Source of the DNA: Chara braunii
Lineage: Eukaryota; Streptophyta; Charophyceae; Charales; Characeae
Reading direction: 5' to 3'
NCBI GenBank assembly: GCA_003427395.1
Contig: BFEA01000080.1
Coordinates: 2,993,040-3,027,342 of the forward strand
Length of the DNA: 34,303 nucleotides
The translations under genes and the position numbers were made by a program. This document shows, piece after piece, positions 10,046 through 20,252 of this stretch (position 1 is the first letter of the stretch; each line of letters begins with the position of its first letter). Below the pieces are notes generated by a model, which made no database searches, had not been told where the DNA came from, and saw only the letters and a program-made list of their open reading frames with translations.

Positions 10046-12157
10046 TCATTCCTGAATTTTCAGCTACTCGATAACCGCTTGTGACCTTACACCTGCAGCA
10101 GACGATTAAAGTCAACATGAGCATGATGACATTCATAACAACAACCCAATATTCTCAGTCTAGCAGTGGTATAATATTCACAACAATAGTCAACAACTAC
10201 AATATCCACCAACAATTAATAATCGCATTACTTAGCAGTAAACTAGTCATATCAAGGTTATTTGGTCTCATTAGTTGCCTAAGCCTGAACATGGCAACAT
10301 CAACCCCCTCCTACAAGTATCTCCTCTTCTAACATTTTTCCTTACCCATCTTTCCCTTCCTGTGGTGTCGACAACTGGGACACAGAGGCTCCCGTGAATA
10401 TATTGTGACCGTAATTCTAGCCTGATTTAATGTGATGAAAGACAATAGTAGATAAATTGATGGGCAACGCTTTTCAAAAGACTTGTGTATTAATGAAGGT
10501 TGCTTCTTGATTCGACAATAAAAGATCACTATCCTGCTTCAAGAGTCCAAGTGCAACAATCGTAAAAAAAATAAATAAGTAAAAATAATAAACAATGAGT
10601 CACAATATGTAGGTCATAGTATGACAAGGTTCTGTCACACAGATCAAACATGTCATGTATGTCTTCTACCTCCCTCTCTCCCCTCCCATTCACTTCCTTT
10701 AGGCCGTTGTCATGCGTGGCGGTCCCACACCCAGACGTAAAGTAAATTTGGTATCGGACCTCACGGTCACATAACGCAGAAGTTTTAAATCGTTCCGGCA
10801 GAATACCACTCTGATCGTGTGTGCCAGTTATACCTTTCGCGGCTTTCTGCGATATGACAAAGACCCCGAGAGGTACAATTTACCTCCACCTGCGAGAGTT
10901 GTCACCATCCCTTAGGTGGGTGTATCCCTGCTGAGCTACTGACCCACATGCGAAAGTTTTTACATGCAATCGCAAAGGTAGGTCATCCGATGGCGTTTTC
11001 TCGATCGCCGTAGCATAGGTATACGCGCGGTAGAACGCCTTAAGATTGACCTGTATATCGTGCACCGAGAAACTAGTCTCTTGGACCGACTATTCGGTCA
11101 GGTCAACCTTTTCTGGACAGTGTTTCACTCTTAAGTTATCTATAATAATGATTATGCACTCCCTGTTGAACCACGTGGGAACTTACAAGAATTTAATGCA
11201 GAGTTGTTCCCTTTCCTTGTGTAATCGTCAGTCGAACCTTCTTAATAATCTCCCGCTTATTCAAAATCCCAATAGAACCTAGACCATAGCTTGTCAAAAC
11301 CTAGGCAAGGGTATGACCTTGTACATAGATACGTATATGTACGTATATACATGTATATCAGGGGAGTGATGAGTCGTAGACCTCATTTTTCACAACTGTG
11401 GCGCACCCTGTCCGAATATCCCAGATGAGCACTTAAAGTTCAATTTGACTATTCACGGTCCAACACTTGTGTCAATGCAATAGAATCACATACACGCATA
11501 CAAAATACAGACACAGAATGTTCTACAAGCGTTAACTTTAACCCATTCATAGTAAGTCCCTCACTCCCCAAAACCTTGAACAACACTCCTTCCTTTTCTT
11601 GACTCCCTCTACCCAACCCCTCACCTTTTCAAAGACCTTCGAGAGTGACCAGGACCATTCAGGCTTAGACACAGGGGACGATCCGTCCGTTCTTTTTTTT
11701 CGGTTTTGTTTTAGGTGTGGGTATCAAGCCATGTAAGAGCTGTGTCAGAATCTTACCGACCTGTTATCAACTGATAGCAAAATTACAGTTACTTACGGAT
11801 TTCTTTCATAATTCTCTCCACGAGTGGCGAAAACCTGTAGGCACAACACAGTTCGAAAGAAGCTTATTAACCTCCCCTTCTTATACCGGGCTCTAGAAGA
11901 TTCCCCTCTTGACTTTGTGATCGAGAGAATGATGCTCATTGGTGGCCTACGTTCGACTTCTAGCCTTAGCTAATTGCAAGGCTGTCACCTTACGATTTAG
12001 GTAATAAACAATAGTTTATTCCTCTACCTAAGCTTTCCTTTTTGACTTTTCCCGCAGAGTCTCTTCCTTTTGCTTCTTTCTTCCTGACATGCACAACAAC
12101 ATCGTCGATCCGTCCCTGAACAGAATCATATGATAGGAATCAAATCAGAGGTTCCAA
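10046..12157. other. No recognisable gene (2.1 kb)
   Basis: Short open frames only, none with recognisable protein features. No tRNA or rRNA seen. A TA-rich run of GTATATGTACGTATATAC type lies near 11325-11360. Confidence 0.45.
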
Positions 12158-12840
12158 GATAGTAGGGTAGGTCTCACCGGGCCGTCTTCTATCCATCGAG
12201 AAGATTAGTAATAGCATAGTAGACCACTCGGGATCTACTCATCTTTACCGGGCGTCTGCTTACGATAACGCAGACCTCATGGGATCTTGCATCCCCTATT
12301 ACTGACTTGCATTGGATAAAGGTTGATTGGTAATAAGGCAGGCTTCACGGAGCCCTGCATCTCTTACTACCATCTTCCTCATCCATGCGACTTGGTAATA
12401 GGGCAGGCCTTACGGGGCCTAGCTCCTCCTATCGCTGATTGGTATTGAAGTCCGACTGGCGGGTAATAAGGCAGGCTTCTCGGAGCCTCGCTTCTCTTAT
12501 CACCACCTCCCTTACCCGTGCTAATTGTTGTGATAGGGCAGGCCTTGCGGGGTCTTGCTCCTCCGATCGCTTACTTGCGTTGACGCACAACTGGCTGGTA
12601 ATAAGGCATGCTTCGTGGAGCCTCGCTTCTCTTATCACCACCTCCCTTACCCGAGCTAATTGTTGCGATAAGGCAGGCCTTATGAGGTCTTGCTCCTCCT
12701 ATCGCTTACTTGTGTTGACGCACGACTGACTGGTAATAAGGCATGCTTCATGGAACCTTGCTTCTCTTATCACCGCTTCCCTTACCCGTACTAATTGTTG
12801 CGATAGGGTAGGCCTTGTGAGGCCTTGCTCCTCCTATCGC
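12158..12840 (+). repeat. 135-bp tandem satellite made of two related halves
   Basis: The phrase GGTAATAAGGCA starts at 12329, 12462, 12597 and 12732, so the period is 133, 135 and 135 bp. Each unit has two related halves of about 67 bp. Half A has AATAAGGCAGGCTTC...GCTTCTCTTATC; half B has GATAGGGCAGGCCTT...GCTCCTCCTATCGC. Both begin and end with ATAAG/CTTAT-like inverted sequence. More diverged halves extend back to about 12158. Because 135 is divisible by three, a repeated open frame (about 12439-12729) runs through it on both strands; I regard it as non-coding. Confidence 0.85.
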
Positions 12841-13794
12841 TTCGCAAGTTTTTTTTTTCCCCTCAACGAACTCGGTTGTCGTTCTTGACGCCTGTTAAGC
12901 CCGGGATGATTCAGAAGTTTTTAAGCTCATGCGAGTAGGCCATACGAAAACTTGTGCCTCACATCTTAAAGGCCTTCCGCCTGATCTCCGAACTGTGTTA
13001 GTTTATGACTTAGAGAAGATGCAGACTTTACTCAACTGTAGAGCAAAAGTTAGTTGATGTCGTCCACTTTCACAGTACTCTGACCAATGACGCGCACAAT
13101 CCTTCAATCTACCGTGAACCCCGCTTTATCAATGTCAAGTGGTCTATTAAGCAAGGCAATACTGCACGAAGTCGATTCCCTTGCGGCCACATTCCCTGAA
13201 AAGAAAACACTCACATAGCGAGACAATTTCACATAACTTCTCGTTATCGCTATGTTTTTCACCAACAATTAGTCATACCTAGTCAAATCCCTTCCACACA
13301 ACCAATTTTTCTTCATGTTTTCTTTCTTTATACATGCATTCTCTCTTTCCCCCAGTTTGATTTCAGTCCTGAAGAAAATCCCGACTCAAAGTACTTTTTT
13401 TATTATTACAAACACAGGCAATTACCTGAAGGTTATAGGTTAAGGGTTTTATAGGTTAGGCTGGGGCGTGCGTACCTCACTCTTCCCTGCCTCCACAGTT
13501 CCGCCTGAACTCCAGGAGAGCTCCCACAATCGCCCTGTCACTTGGATATGTCTAAGTTGAATGAATTTTTTTTTTGAATTCCCTCAGGTTACGACCTTCC
13601 CTCAGAGCCACTTGACGCTAATATCTTGCAACCATTTGTTTAGAGTATTTGGTGTATGATGGGTTTTAGGTATAGGAGAAGAGACAAGGGTGGAGGAGGT
13701 AGGTTCCGTTGTTGTCCATAACGACTCCTCTTTTTCAACACCCTCCATCGTTTCTATTTTATGACCCTCTCCTTATCCTATGGTGCCAGGATAA
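12841..13794. other. No recognisable gene
   Basis: Short frames only. A degenerate local repeat of TTATAGGTTA near 13430-13460 is not a telomere array. Confidence 0.4.
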
Positions 13795-13880
13795 CAATAA
13801 TAACATCAATAATAATAATAGAAATAATAATAAAAATGATGATAAGAACAAGAACAATAATAATAACAACAATTAATAGA
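13795..13880. repeat. Degenerate AAT/ATA-rich repeat
   Basis: Imperfect AAT units mixed with GAT and CAA; it gives Ile/Val-rich translation on the minus strand. Confidence 0.7.
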
Positions 13881-14697
13881 CGGGAATGATACAATAATGA
13901 CATTTGATTTTGGCATAAGATATCCACACAACTCTCGGCCATGAACGTGGTCTGGAACACAGTCGGATTCAGCTTCTCTCGAACACGGCTATGACACATA
14001 GTGTCCATCCAAGTCTCTTCTTCGATTGCTGTATCCCCAGCAACGTATCTGTTCATACATACAACCAGGATTTATTCTGGGTGTTCCACACACACACGTA
14101 CATACACATCCAAGCATGCCCTCTTGTTGACACTATGGCTATGGCTGCCCCCTCTCTTCTACAACTAGCTGTAGACCATGGCCGACCTACATCCTCTCAG
14201 CCTGCTTCAACTTCGGGTCCCTGCATACCTCTGCACACAAGACACTCCAACAACATTGCTGCATGGCTCATAGGCAGAATGAATGAATGTATTTCTTGGT
14301 GCACTGCGGTCTGGCCCTCTCGACCCAGGCTCAGATATGCTCAGTCCCACTTGGTACTTGCGGACTGGAACGAACTGACTTGGACTGGGGATTGCTGACT
14401 CGACTCAGGTAGGACTGCCCCTTTTTGACACTGTAGCAACTTCTGGGCAAGTTAGCCCTTCCTGATACTCGACTTTGCTGGCCTATGAACCCCTATGATG
14501 CAAATCGACAGATTAAACCAACGCGACCCTCGTATGTACAACGGCCCCGAAACAGACAACTTTTAGGGGCATGTCACAATTCAAGCTTACGTGGGTCACA
14601 CCGTACTGTACACGGGGTTAGGGGTTGAGCCCTGAGAACTGCGACAGTCTGATGCTTGGGTGAATCTGTACTAGTTCACAACATTGAAAAATAATAA
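13881..14697. other. No recognised gene; one uncertain open frame
   Basis: An open frame of 135 codons (13991-14398, +) contains Cys, Trp and His residues spread evenly but resembles no family I know. A GGTAGGA splice-donor-like site sits just after its stop. It has no homologous support and low coding character. Confidence 0.25.
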
Positions 14698-14705
14698 CAA
14701 TAATG

Positions 14706-14747
<42 letters not shown>

Positions 14748-14763
14748 TATTAATAATAATAAT
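14698..14763. repeat. (AAT)n microsatellite
   Basis: About 20 AAT units, followed by AT-rich imperfect repeats to about 14830. Confidence 0.95.
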
Positions 14764-14830
14764 GACCAATTTTTAATAATAACAATGAATCAACATTAAT
14801 AAAATAAAAATTAGATAATAATTTTATAAT

Positions 14831-15580
14831 AAGTGCGATGATTACGAGTGGGAGCGGTATACAGAAAACCAAATTGCAAACTCACTGAAGTCCGGATAGT
14901 CATGCACCAGGCAGATAGTACAGTCACACCAAGATTCTAGCAGAATCGTGAACCAAGGTTCAAACTCTCGGGCCACATCAATGCAGTATCTGGTGTTGGT
15001 CTTACCGTATGGCACCCAGTGCCCAACCTACTCTATTCATCCTATCTATCCTAGCTACCTATGTGCAACAAGATCACTTCGCCTCTGAGACCTCTGCCCA
15101 TAGTGTCAATACCAAAGCTGACCTCCTTTTCACAACAGGTACGTATCCTCTTTCTCTCCTTCTCTCTCCCTATTTTCTTCTCTCCCTCTTTCTCTCTTTT
15201 GCTTTTTGAATACACCTACCTTCGTCTACCTCTACCCTGGCTACGGCTATAGCCACCACCTTCCGCCTCTGACGTGTGCCTAAACGACATTGATCAGAAC
15301 CGAGAACCAACCCCTCAGAGACAATACAAAGATAGCACAATGAAAGACTGAACTACCAAGATTTGACTCATCATGACAATGACAGAACCTGACCTCATAC
15401 ATCATCACCTAGAAAGAGGGAGAAGAGACGAAGGGGTAAAGAGGGAGACAGAGAGGATCAGCCACAACAGCCCGATGAACCCAGTCTCCAATGTATCTCC
15501 CAATGTCGTTGCTTATACCATGTCAAGTCGTAATTTCACTGAACTGGGCAATGTCCCAAATGTCGCTGAGTTTTAATGTC
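14831..15580. other. Unassigned; possible exon end at 15138
   Basis: An open frame from 15009 reaches a strong splice-donor-like sequence, CAG|GTACGT, with GT at 15139-15140. It is followed by a CT-rich run typical of an intron. Upstream the frame reads MAPSAQPTLF and ADLLFTTG. It could be a first exon, but no promoter, partner exon or protein family supports it. Confidence 0.2.
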
Positions 15581-15893
15581 CATTCTCTCTCTCTCTCTCT
15601 CTTTCTATGCCTGTCTGTCTGTTGTCTGTCTGTCGTCTGTCTGCTGTTTTTCTCTCTCTGTCTGTCTTCCTTCCCTTGTCGTTCCCTTCCTACCTCTTCT
15701 TCCTCCTTTTCCTTTTCTCGCCCTTTCTCTCATAGCTACCTTTTTTTTTTTTTCACAGCTTATTATTAATGCTACAATAAAAACCTCAGTACTACTACTA
15801 CTACTACTTCTACTACTTCTACTACTACTACTGCTACTACTACTACTACTACTACTAATTATTATTATTATTATAATAATAATAGTAATATAA
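15580..15893. repeat. CT-rich tract, T run and (CTA)n/(TTA)n trinucleotides
   Basis: CT and CTGT units at about 15585-15680, a 13-base T run ending in CACAG (a good splice-acceptor shape, AG at 15757-15758), then CTA units from 15789 that pass into ATT/TAA units by 15893. Confidence 0.85.
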
Positions 15894-16304
15894 AATAAAT
15901 AAAGATGAAAGTATACAAGCTATTTTCCCGACTCGATATCTCAGCGTCAGGGCGTTTTATTTGAAGAACGAACGCGCGGCAGTGGCAGCCACAATCAGGT
16001 ATGTATCTCGTTTCCTCCTTCTTGTTTCTACTTGTCATCCTCCTACCCCACGCTTGCGCACAGTACATTCATGCCCGCTTTGCCATTGGTGCAATCACCT
16101 TTCCTTCTCGACCGCCACCATTCTTACTCCTTCGCGCAACCGTGCATTCGATTCTCACCATCTCGTGGTATCCCTCTCATTCTGCTTCCTTGCGCTTTTC
16201 CTTCCACTACCGCTGCGCGTCCCACCCCCGCTTCCGCTCTTCTTCTTCTTCTCGCACACTCTCCTCTTGCTCTTCGCACTCCCTTCCGTATCTCCCTTTC
16301 TCTT

Positions 16305-16359
16305 TCACACACACATACACACACACACACATACACACACACACACATCCAACACTCAC

Positions 16360-16448
<89 letters not shown>
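16305..16448. repeat. (CA)n microsatellite
   Basis: Long CA array with a few TACA, TCC and ACG interruptions; the right-hand 90 bases are nearly pure. It accounts for the His-Thr and Cys-Val open frames here. Confidence 0.95.
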
Positions 16449-16451
<3 letters not shown>

Positions 16452-16512
16452 CAATGGCAATCCTGCAGGCGAGCCAGAGCGAAAGCGCGACAGCGGGCGG
16501 ACGCAAGTGCAG

Positions 16513-17013
16513 GTGTATATTCCCATGTTGTAGAGGGAGATTCATTCGATTTTGCTTCTCGTCTTGGTGGAAATACCATGAGAGCAGCCTCAATATTGGA
16601 AACTTATTTGTTCTCTCCTTTCACATACACACACACACATGCACACTTGCACACACCTACTCTCACACACGCACACACACATAATAGTGTACATTTCCAT
16701 GTTCTAGCGGTAGATTCATTCGATTTCGGCTCTTCTTCTTGATAGAAGTAGTCGAGGATGAGCCGTGTGATCGGCGCGCGAGCACACACACACACACAAA
16801 CAAACAATCGTACACACTCACACACATACACACACACACACACACACCCACCCACCCACACACACACACATACACACACACACACACACACACAACCACA
16901 CATACACACGAGCGAGCACTCACAGATTTCGCACACACAAACGTGACAATGTATATTCCCATGCTCTAGTTGTGGATTCATCCGATTTTGTTCATCCTAT
17001 CGATGGAAGTAAC
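16513..17013 (+). repeat. Cluster 2 of the ~60-bp microsatellite-linked motif
   Basis: Three forward copies start near 16513, 16686 and 16946. Each has the blocks TATTCCCATGTT or CATTTCCATGTT, then GATTCATTCGATT or GATTCATCCGATT. The third ends TTCATCCTATCGATGGAAGT, the same phrase as in cluster 1 about 14 kb away. (CA)n arrays at 16621-16682 and about 16784-16920 separate them. Confidence 0.75.
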
Positions 17014-17172
17014 GTTAGGCCAGTCATGGGACTAGAGACTTACGTGTACCTCGCTCCCTCGTCCTTATTGCTGTCGTCGTGAAAAACCCTCCGAGAGGTC
17101 CGACTCGAGGTGCGATTGGCTTCTGCAGAGTTTTCTGCTTGCTCGCCCCGAAAAAAACGACCCGCCTGCCCC

Positions 17173-17180
17173 TTTTATAA
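17173..17180 (+). promoter_or_regulatory. TATA-box-like sequence
   Basis: CTTTTATAA lies about 100 bases before an ATG at 17275 that is followed almost at once by CAG|GTGAGT. The arrangement would suit a promoter with a short first coding exon. The evidence is positional only. Confidence 0.25.
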
Positions 17181-17279
17181 CTGGAGACCACTCGAAGTAC
17201 GTGCGAAAAGTTCCTCGCAACTCGAGTACAAGGTCCCAAACTCACGCCTACAGCATCGCTTTCATCATTCACGAATGCC

Positions 17280-17422
17280 AGGTGAGTCTTCTCTCATTCC
17301 CCCGTTCTCTTCGTTCTCCCCATTTCTCCTTCTTCCCTCCTTCTTCTTCTTTTCCTTCTTCCGTCTTCTCACTCTGCACACCCTTTCCTTGCATGTACTT
17401 TTGTTTGTGCGTTTGCTTGCAC
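17280..17422 (+). repeat. 143-bp direct repeat, copy 1 (assembly artefact)
   Basis: Begins AGGTGAGTCTTCTC and ends GCTTGCAC. By eye it is identical to 17461-17603. It immediately precedes the adapter. Confidence 0.95.
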
Positions 17423-17460
17423 CTGTCTCTTATACACATCTAGATGTGTATAAGAGACAG
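17423..17460. other. Nextera mate-pair junction adapter left in the assembly
   Basis: CTGTCTCTTATACACATCT at 17423-17441 is followed directly by its reverse complement, AGATGTGTATAAGAGACAG, at 17442-17460. This is the Tn5 mosaic end in the back-to-back arrangement produced when Nextera mate-pair fragments are circularised. It is not genomic. It generates the false peptide motifs found in frames across this point. Confidence 0.97.
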
Positions 17461-17603
17461 AGGTGAGTCTTCTCTCATTCCCCCGTTCTCTTCGTTCTCC
17501 CCATTTCTCCTTCTTCCCTCCTTCTTCTTCTTTTCCTTCTTCCGTCTTCTCACTCTGCACACCCTTTCCTTGCATGTACTTTTGTTTGTGCGTTTGCTTG
17601 CAC
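17461..17603 (+). repeat. 143-bp direct repeat, copy 2 (assembly artefact)
   Basis: Repeats 17280-17422 immediately after the adapter and then continues into unique sequence (AGACTTCTCG). One of the two copies is probably not present in the genome. Confidence 0.95.
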
Positions 17604-17796
17604 AGACTTCTCGTATTTCTCTGCACTTACGCCTACCGCTTTCTCTATCACTCTCGTTTGTCTCTCTCCTGCTAGCGCTTGTTCTCTACTATCGCTCCTT
17701 GCTTTGCGCTCATTGACTGTACGCTCGATTGATTTGCTTCAATTCCTTCTTTTGCCCCTGCTCTACACTCACACCCTCGATCGCTCGTAGGCTCGA

Positions 17797-18069
17797 TCAC
17801 ATGACTAGTCTGGACCCACTATTACCGGGAGCAGGATTCAGAGTCTGAATCTGGTCGTGTAAGCGACCAAGATGCTAAGACGAGCTCATCTATAGGCCCT
17901 AGATGCATCTCTTCATGCTCTAACTGAAAGACTCATTCGTTGGATCGTTCATTCACGAGGAAACAAAGGAGAACAATATAATACTAGCTGAACGTCCGTG
18001 ATGCAGGGGGTGCGGGCCACGCCCGCAAAAATAAGAATAACTGGCTACAAAATCCGAGTTAAATTTACG

Positions 18070-18073
<4 letters not shown>
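17797..18073. other. No recognisable gene
   Basis: Short frames only; nothing recognised before the poly(A) tract. Confidence 0.4.
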
Positions 18074-18122
<49 letters not shown>

Positions 18123-18161
18123 AAAAAAAGAGAAAAAGAAAAAAAAAAAAAAAAAAAAAAA

Positions 18162-18213
<52 letters not shown>
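18074..18213. repeat. Poly(A) followed by (GA)n
   Basis: About 47 A, a short G-interrupted A-rich stretch to 18161, then TAGATA and about 45 bases of GA. The same order, A tract then GA tract, recurs at 29165-29300. Confidence 0.95.
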
Positions 18214-18214
<1 letters not shown>

Positions 18215-18367
18215 AACGAAAGAGCAAATAATTAAAAAAATGAACACGAGTATAAAAAGAAAAAAAAACAAGTGGCCAAAGTATGATCAAGGCACAATTA
18301 TTGCGTAGTGGAATCAATATTGACTTAAAAAAGAGGAATAATATTACGTTAAAATTATTTAAGTTAT

Positions 18368-18420
18368 CTTTGTCTCTCTCCCTCTCTCTCCTTCTCTCTC
18401 TCTCTCTCTCTCTCTCTCCC
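18368..18420. repeat. (CT)n microsatellite
   Basis: Interrupted CT units ending in a short C run. Confidence 0.9.
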
Positions 18421-18474
18421 CCCTTATTTATTTGTTTTTCCCTTCCCATCTCTCTTGTAGGGACAATTATGTAA

Positions 18475-20250
18475 CTAATACCGAAGATGACCATCTAAAA
18501 ATTTGTCATTAAGGCAACGCCTGGGCAACCGCCCAATCAACATCTTTATCTTCCTATCTTTCTTATAAGACCAATCGACTTCCTTCACTTGAACGATACT
18601 CTTGCAACACCTCACGAACAATTGCAACACTTTGCGACGATACTCCTCGAAAGTTCCCAATCGAGCTTGATTTTGCTGATTGTAATCGAGATGAATTGCA
18701 ACATCCACACATCTCCAAGTGTTCATACTCGTATTCAATTCCACTGCTGCTTCCACAATATCGTGCACCCTGTGAGAACTGTCAAGATAGGACAGGTGCG
18801 CAAGTGTCTTTTTCGGACCAATAGATTCGACAGAGTCATATATGGTAATGTTAAAATTAGAAGAACTTGGTTGTTCCAATGGTCCTGTATGGATATGCAG
18901 ATGGTCTCTTGATGGCGTATGAGCGGTTGCAACACAACTGACAGGAGACAGAGTAGCCGTAGTGGCCAGCAAAGCAGAAACAACAACAGAAGTAGTGACA
19001 ATCGGCGTTGACATATTGAAGGGTGAAGCATAATCCGCGAAATGTTGAAAATTTAGAGGAGATGCTGCTTGAAGGGGGAGTCTACGGACCGGAGCAAAAT
19101 GAGGAGTGAAAGACGCAACCACGGGAGGAATCATTTAAAGAAGCTGTTGTATCTGTGCATATCTGTGAAAGGATTAAGGAACGGTCCCTTCTGTCGGACA
19201 ATGTGGCAAATTTAATATCATCCTAATAATCTCCTCATTAGAGAGAGCCATGAACTCATTGGTAAAAAATTATTGCAATATGGAAGAAGCCTCCAAATCC
19301 GAAACATTCAACGGGTTTGAAGGAAGAGAGAATTGTCGTTCCAACCGTATATCAGTGAGTTTCTTTCTTTTCCACTAAAGAAAGTTTTCCCATATTCGTC
19401 CATCTTTTACGACTGTGACACTTTTGACAACATTTCAAAAAGCACCTCAGTCAAGACATTTTGGATGCCAACCTTCTTCGCATCGTCAAACCATCTAGTA
19501 AGGTAAGCGCGCGGATTCGAAGTGCGGATTGTGGTTGCATCGTTATCATAGGGCACCACAATAACCCCCGGAGGATTTTGTGGTTGCGATGTGGCGCAAA
19601 CATCTCTTTCGCGTCCACTACGTTGAGATTACGAACATGAATCATGAACACGTGCACGTCCGGCGAGCGGTGCACAAAACGGAAGAGATGCAAGTGCATC
19701 ATCAGGGAGCGTATTCAACGCTCTCATAATCCGAGTTCTCGTTTCATCAACAACAGGTTGACATCTCACGTGATTATCAGCCAAGGTAGGCTCCGACACT
19801 TAGGGAGAATCCAAAAGATTAGTTTTCGCACCATAACTCTTTCTCCTCTTGAATGTGGATTCAACACAGTCTTCTTTCGAATCGCCCGTAACATTATCAT
19901 CCTCATCATCGCCAAATGTAAGGTTAACAAACCAACCCGACTGACCTCTACGGGAACCATCCCCATTGGCACGACAATCGTCAGCACCCCCCTCCACAAC
20001 CATGTTCTCATCATCAAAGATATCCCTTGCAAACATCGACGTTCAACCTCACCAAGAACAGGATGATCGTCCCGAGGATGTTCACTTCCAAGGTTCACCG
20101 ACCTCTCATCATTTTCACTTTTCTTCGACCTCTCCGAATGTTTGGCTCCAGCTTTTGACGTAACATTCGTATCATATTGACTGGTATTGCTGTTTTTCAT
20201 TGCTTGCTTTTTAGCACGAGTGTCGTCCTTATGCAGCATTCGGGAGTCGC
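18475..20250 (-). pseudogene. Broken gene Y, family unknown
   Basis: Protein-like sequence can be followed on the minus strand through three frames. From about 20250 to 20040 it is charged (ERSKKSENDERSVNLGSEHP). From 20036 to about 19380 it is acidic and then mixed (MFARDIFDDENMVVEGG, NLTFGDDEDDN, PRAYLTRWFDDAKKVGIQNV). From about 19370 to 18475 it continues with FMALSNEEIIRMILNLPHC and ends EVDWSYKKDRKIK then PRRCLNDKFLDG. Six in-frame TAA codons lie near 19802, 19631, 19409, 19272, 19176 and 19137; the frame ends in TAG. A good splice acceptor (TTCTTTCTTTGCAG, AG at 20252-20251) precedes the first part, so an upstream intron is possible. The last 219 codons are open. I recognise no domain; it could be a decayed host gene, a captured fragment or part of an unidentified transposon. 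Confidence 0.5.
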
Positions 20251-20252
20251 CT

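Larger units (their letters stand above)
17275..17796 (+). other. Possible short first exon, intron and second exon
   Basis: ATGCCAG at 17275-17281 is followed by a strong donor (GTGAGT from 17282), a long pyrimidine-rich stretch, and an acceptor GCTTGCACAG ending at 17605. Once the adapter artefact and the extra 143 bp are discounted, the intron would be 143 bp. Joining the exons gives a frame of about 62 codons ending in TAG near 17796, with hydrophobic Leu/Ser-rich content. The pyrimidine bias of the region makes such a frame easy to obtain by chance. No family is recognised. Confidence 0.2.

Noticed and set aside
8291-12157. LTR retrotransposon remnants
   Set aside because: No gag, protease, reverse transcriptase or integrase blocks and no paired terminal repeats could be seen by eye.
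12439-12729. Repetitive 96-codon frame and its antisense partner, as a possible repeat protein
   Set aside because: The 135-bp period is divisible by three, so open frames arise automatically; openness on both strands and the palindromic half-units argue for a satellite.
12158-12840. CRISPR-like array
   Set aside because: The whole 135-bp unit is repeated, with no unique spacers between short repeats, and the context is eukaryotic.
13430-13460. Telomere-like repeat (TATAGGTTAAGGG)
   Set aside because: Only two or three degenerate units; no array.
16001-16981. Open frames of about 100-240 codons with His-Thr or Cys-Val runs
   Set aside because: They follow the (CA)n arrays on both strands and carry no protein features outside the repeats.
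17369-17626. Peptide frames spanning 17423-17460 (for example SYTHLDVYKR)
   Set aside because: This peptide is the translation of the Nextera adapter junction and a common contaminant signature in databases.
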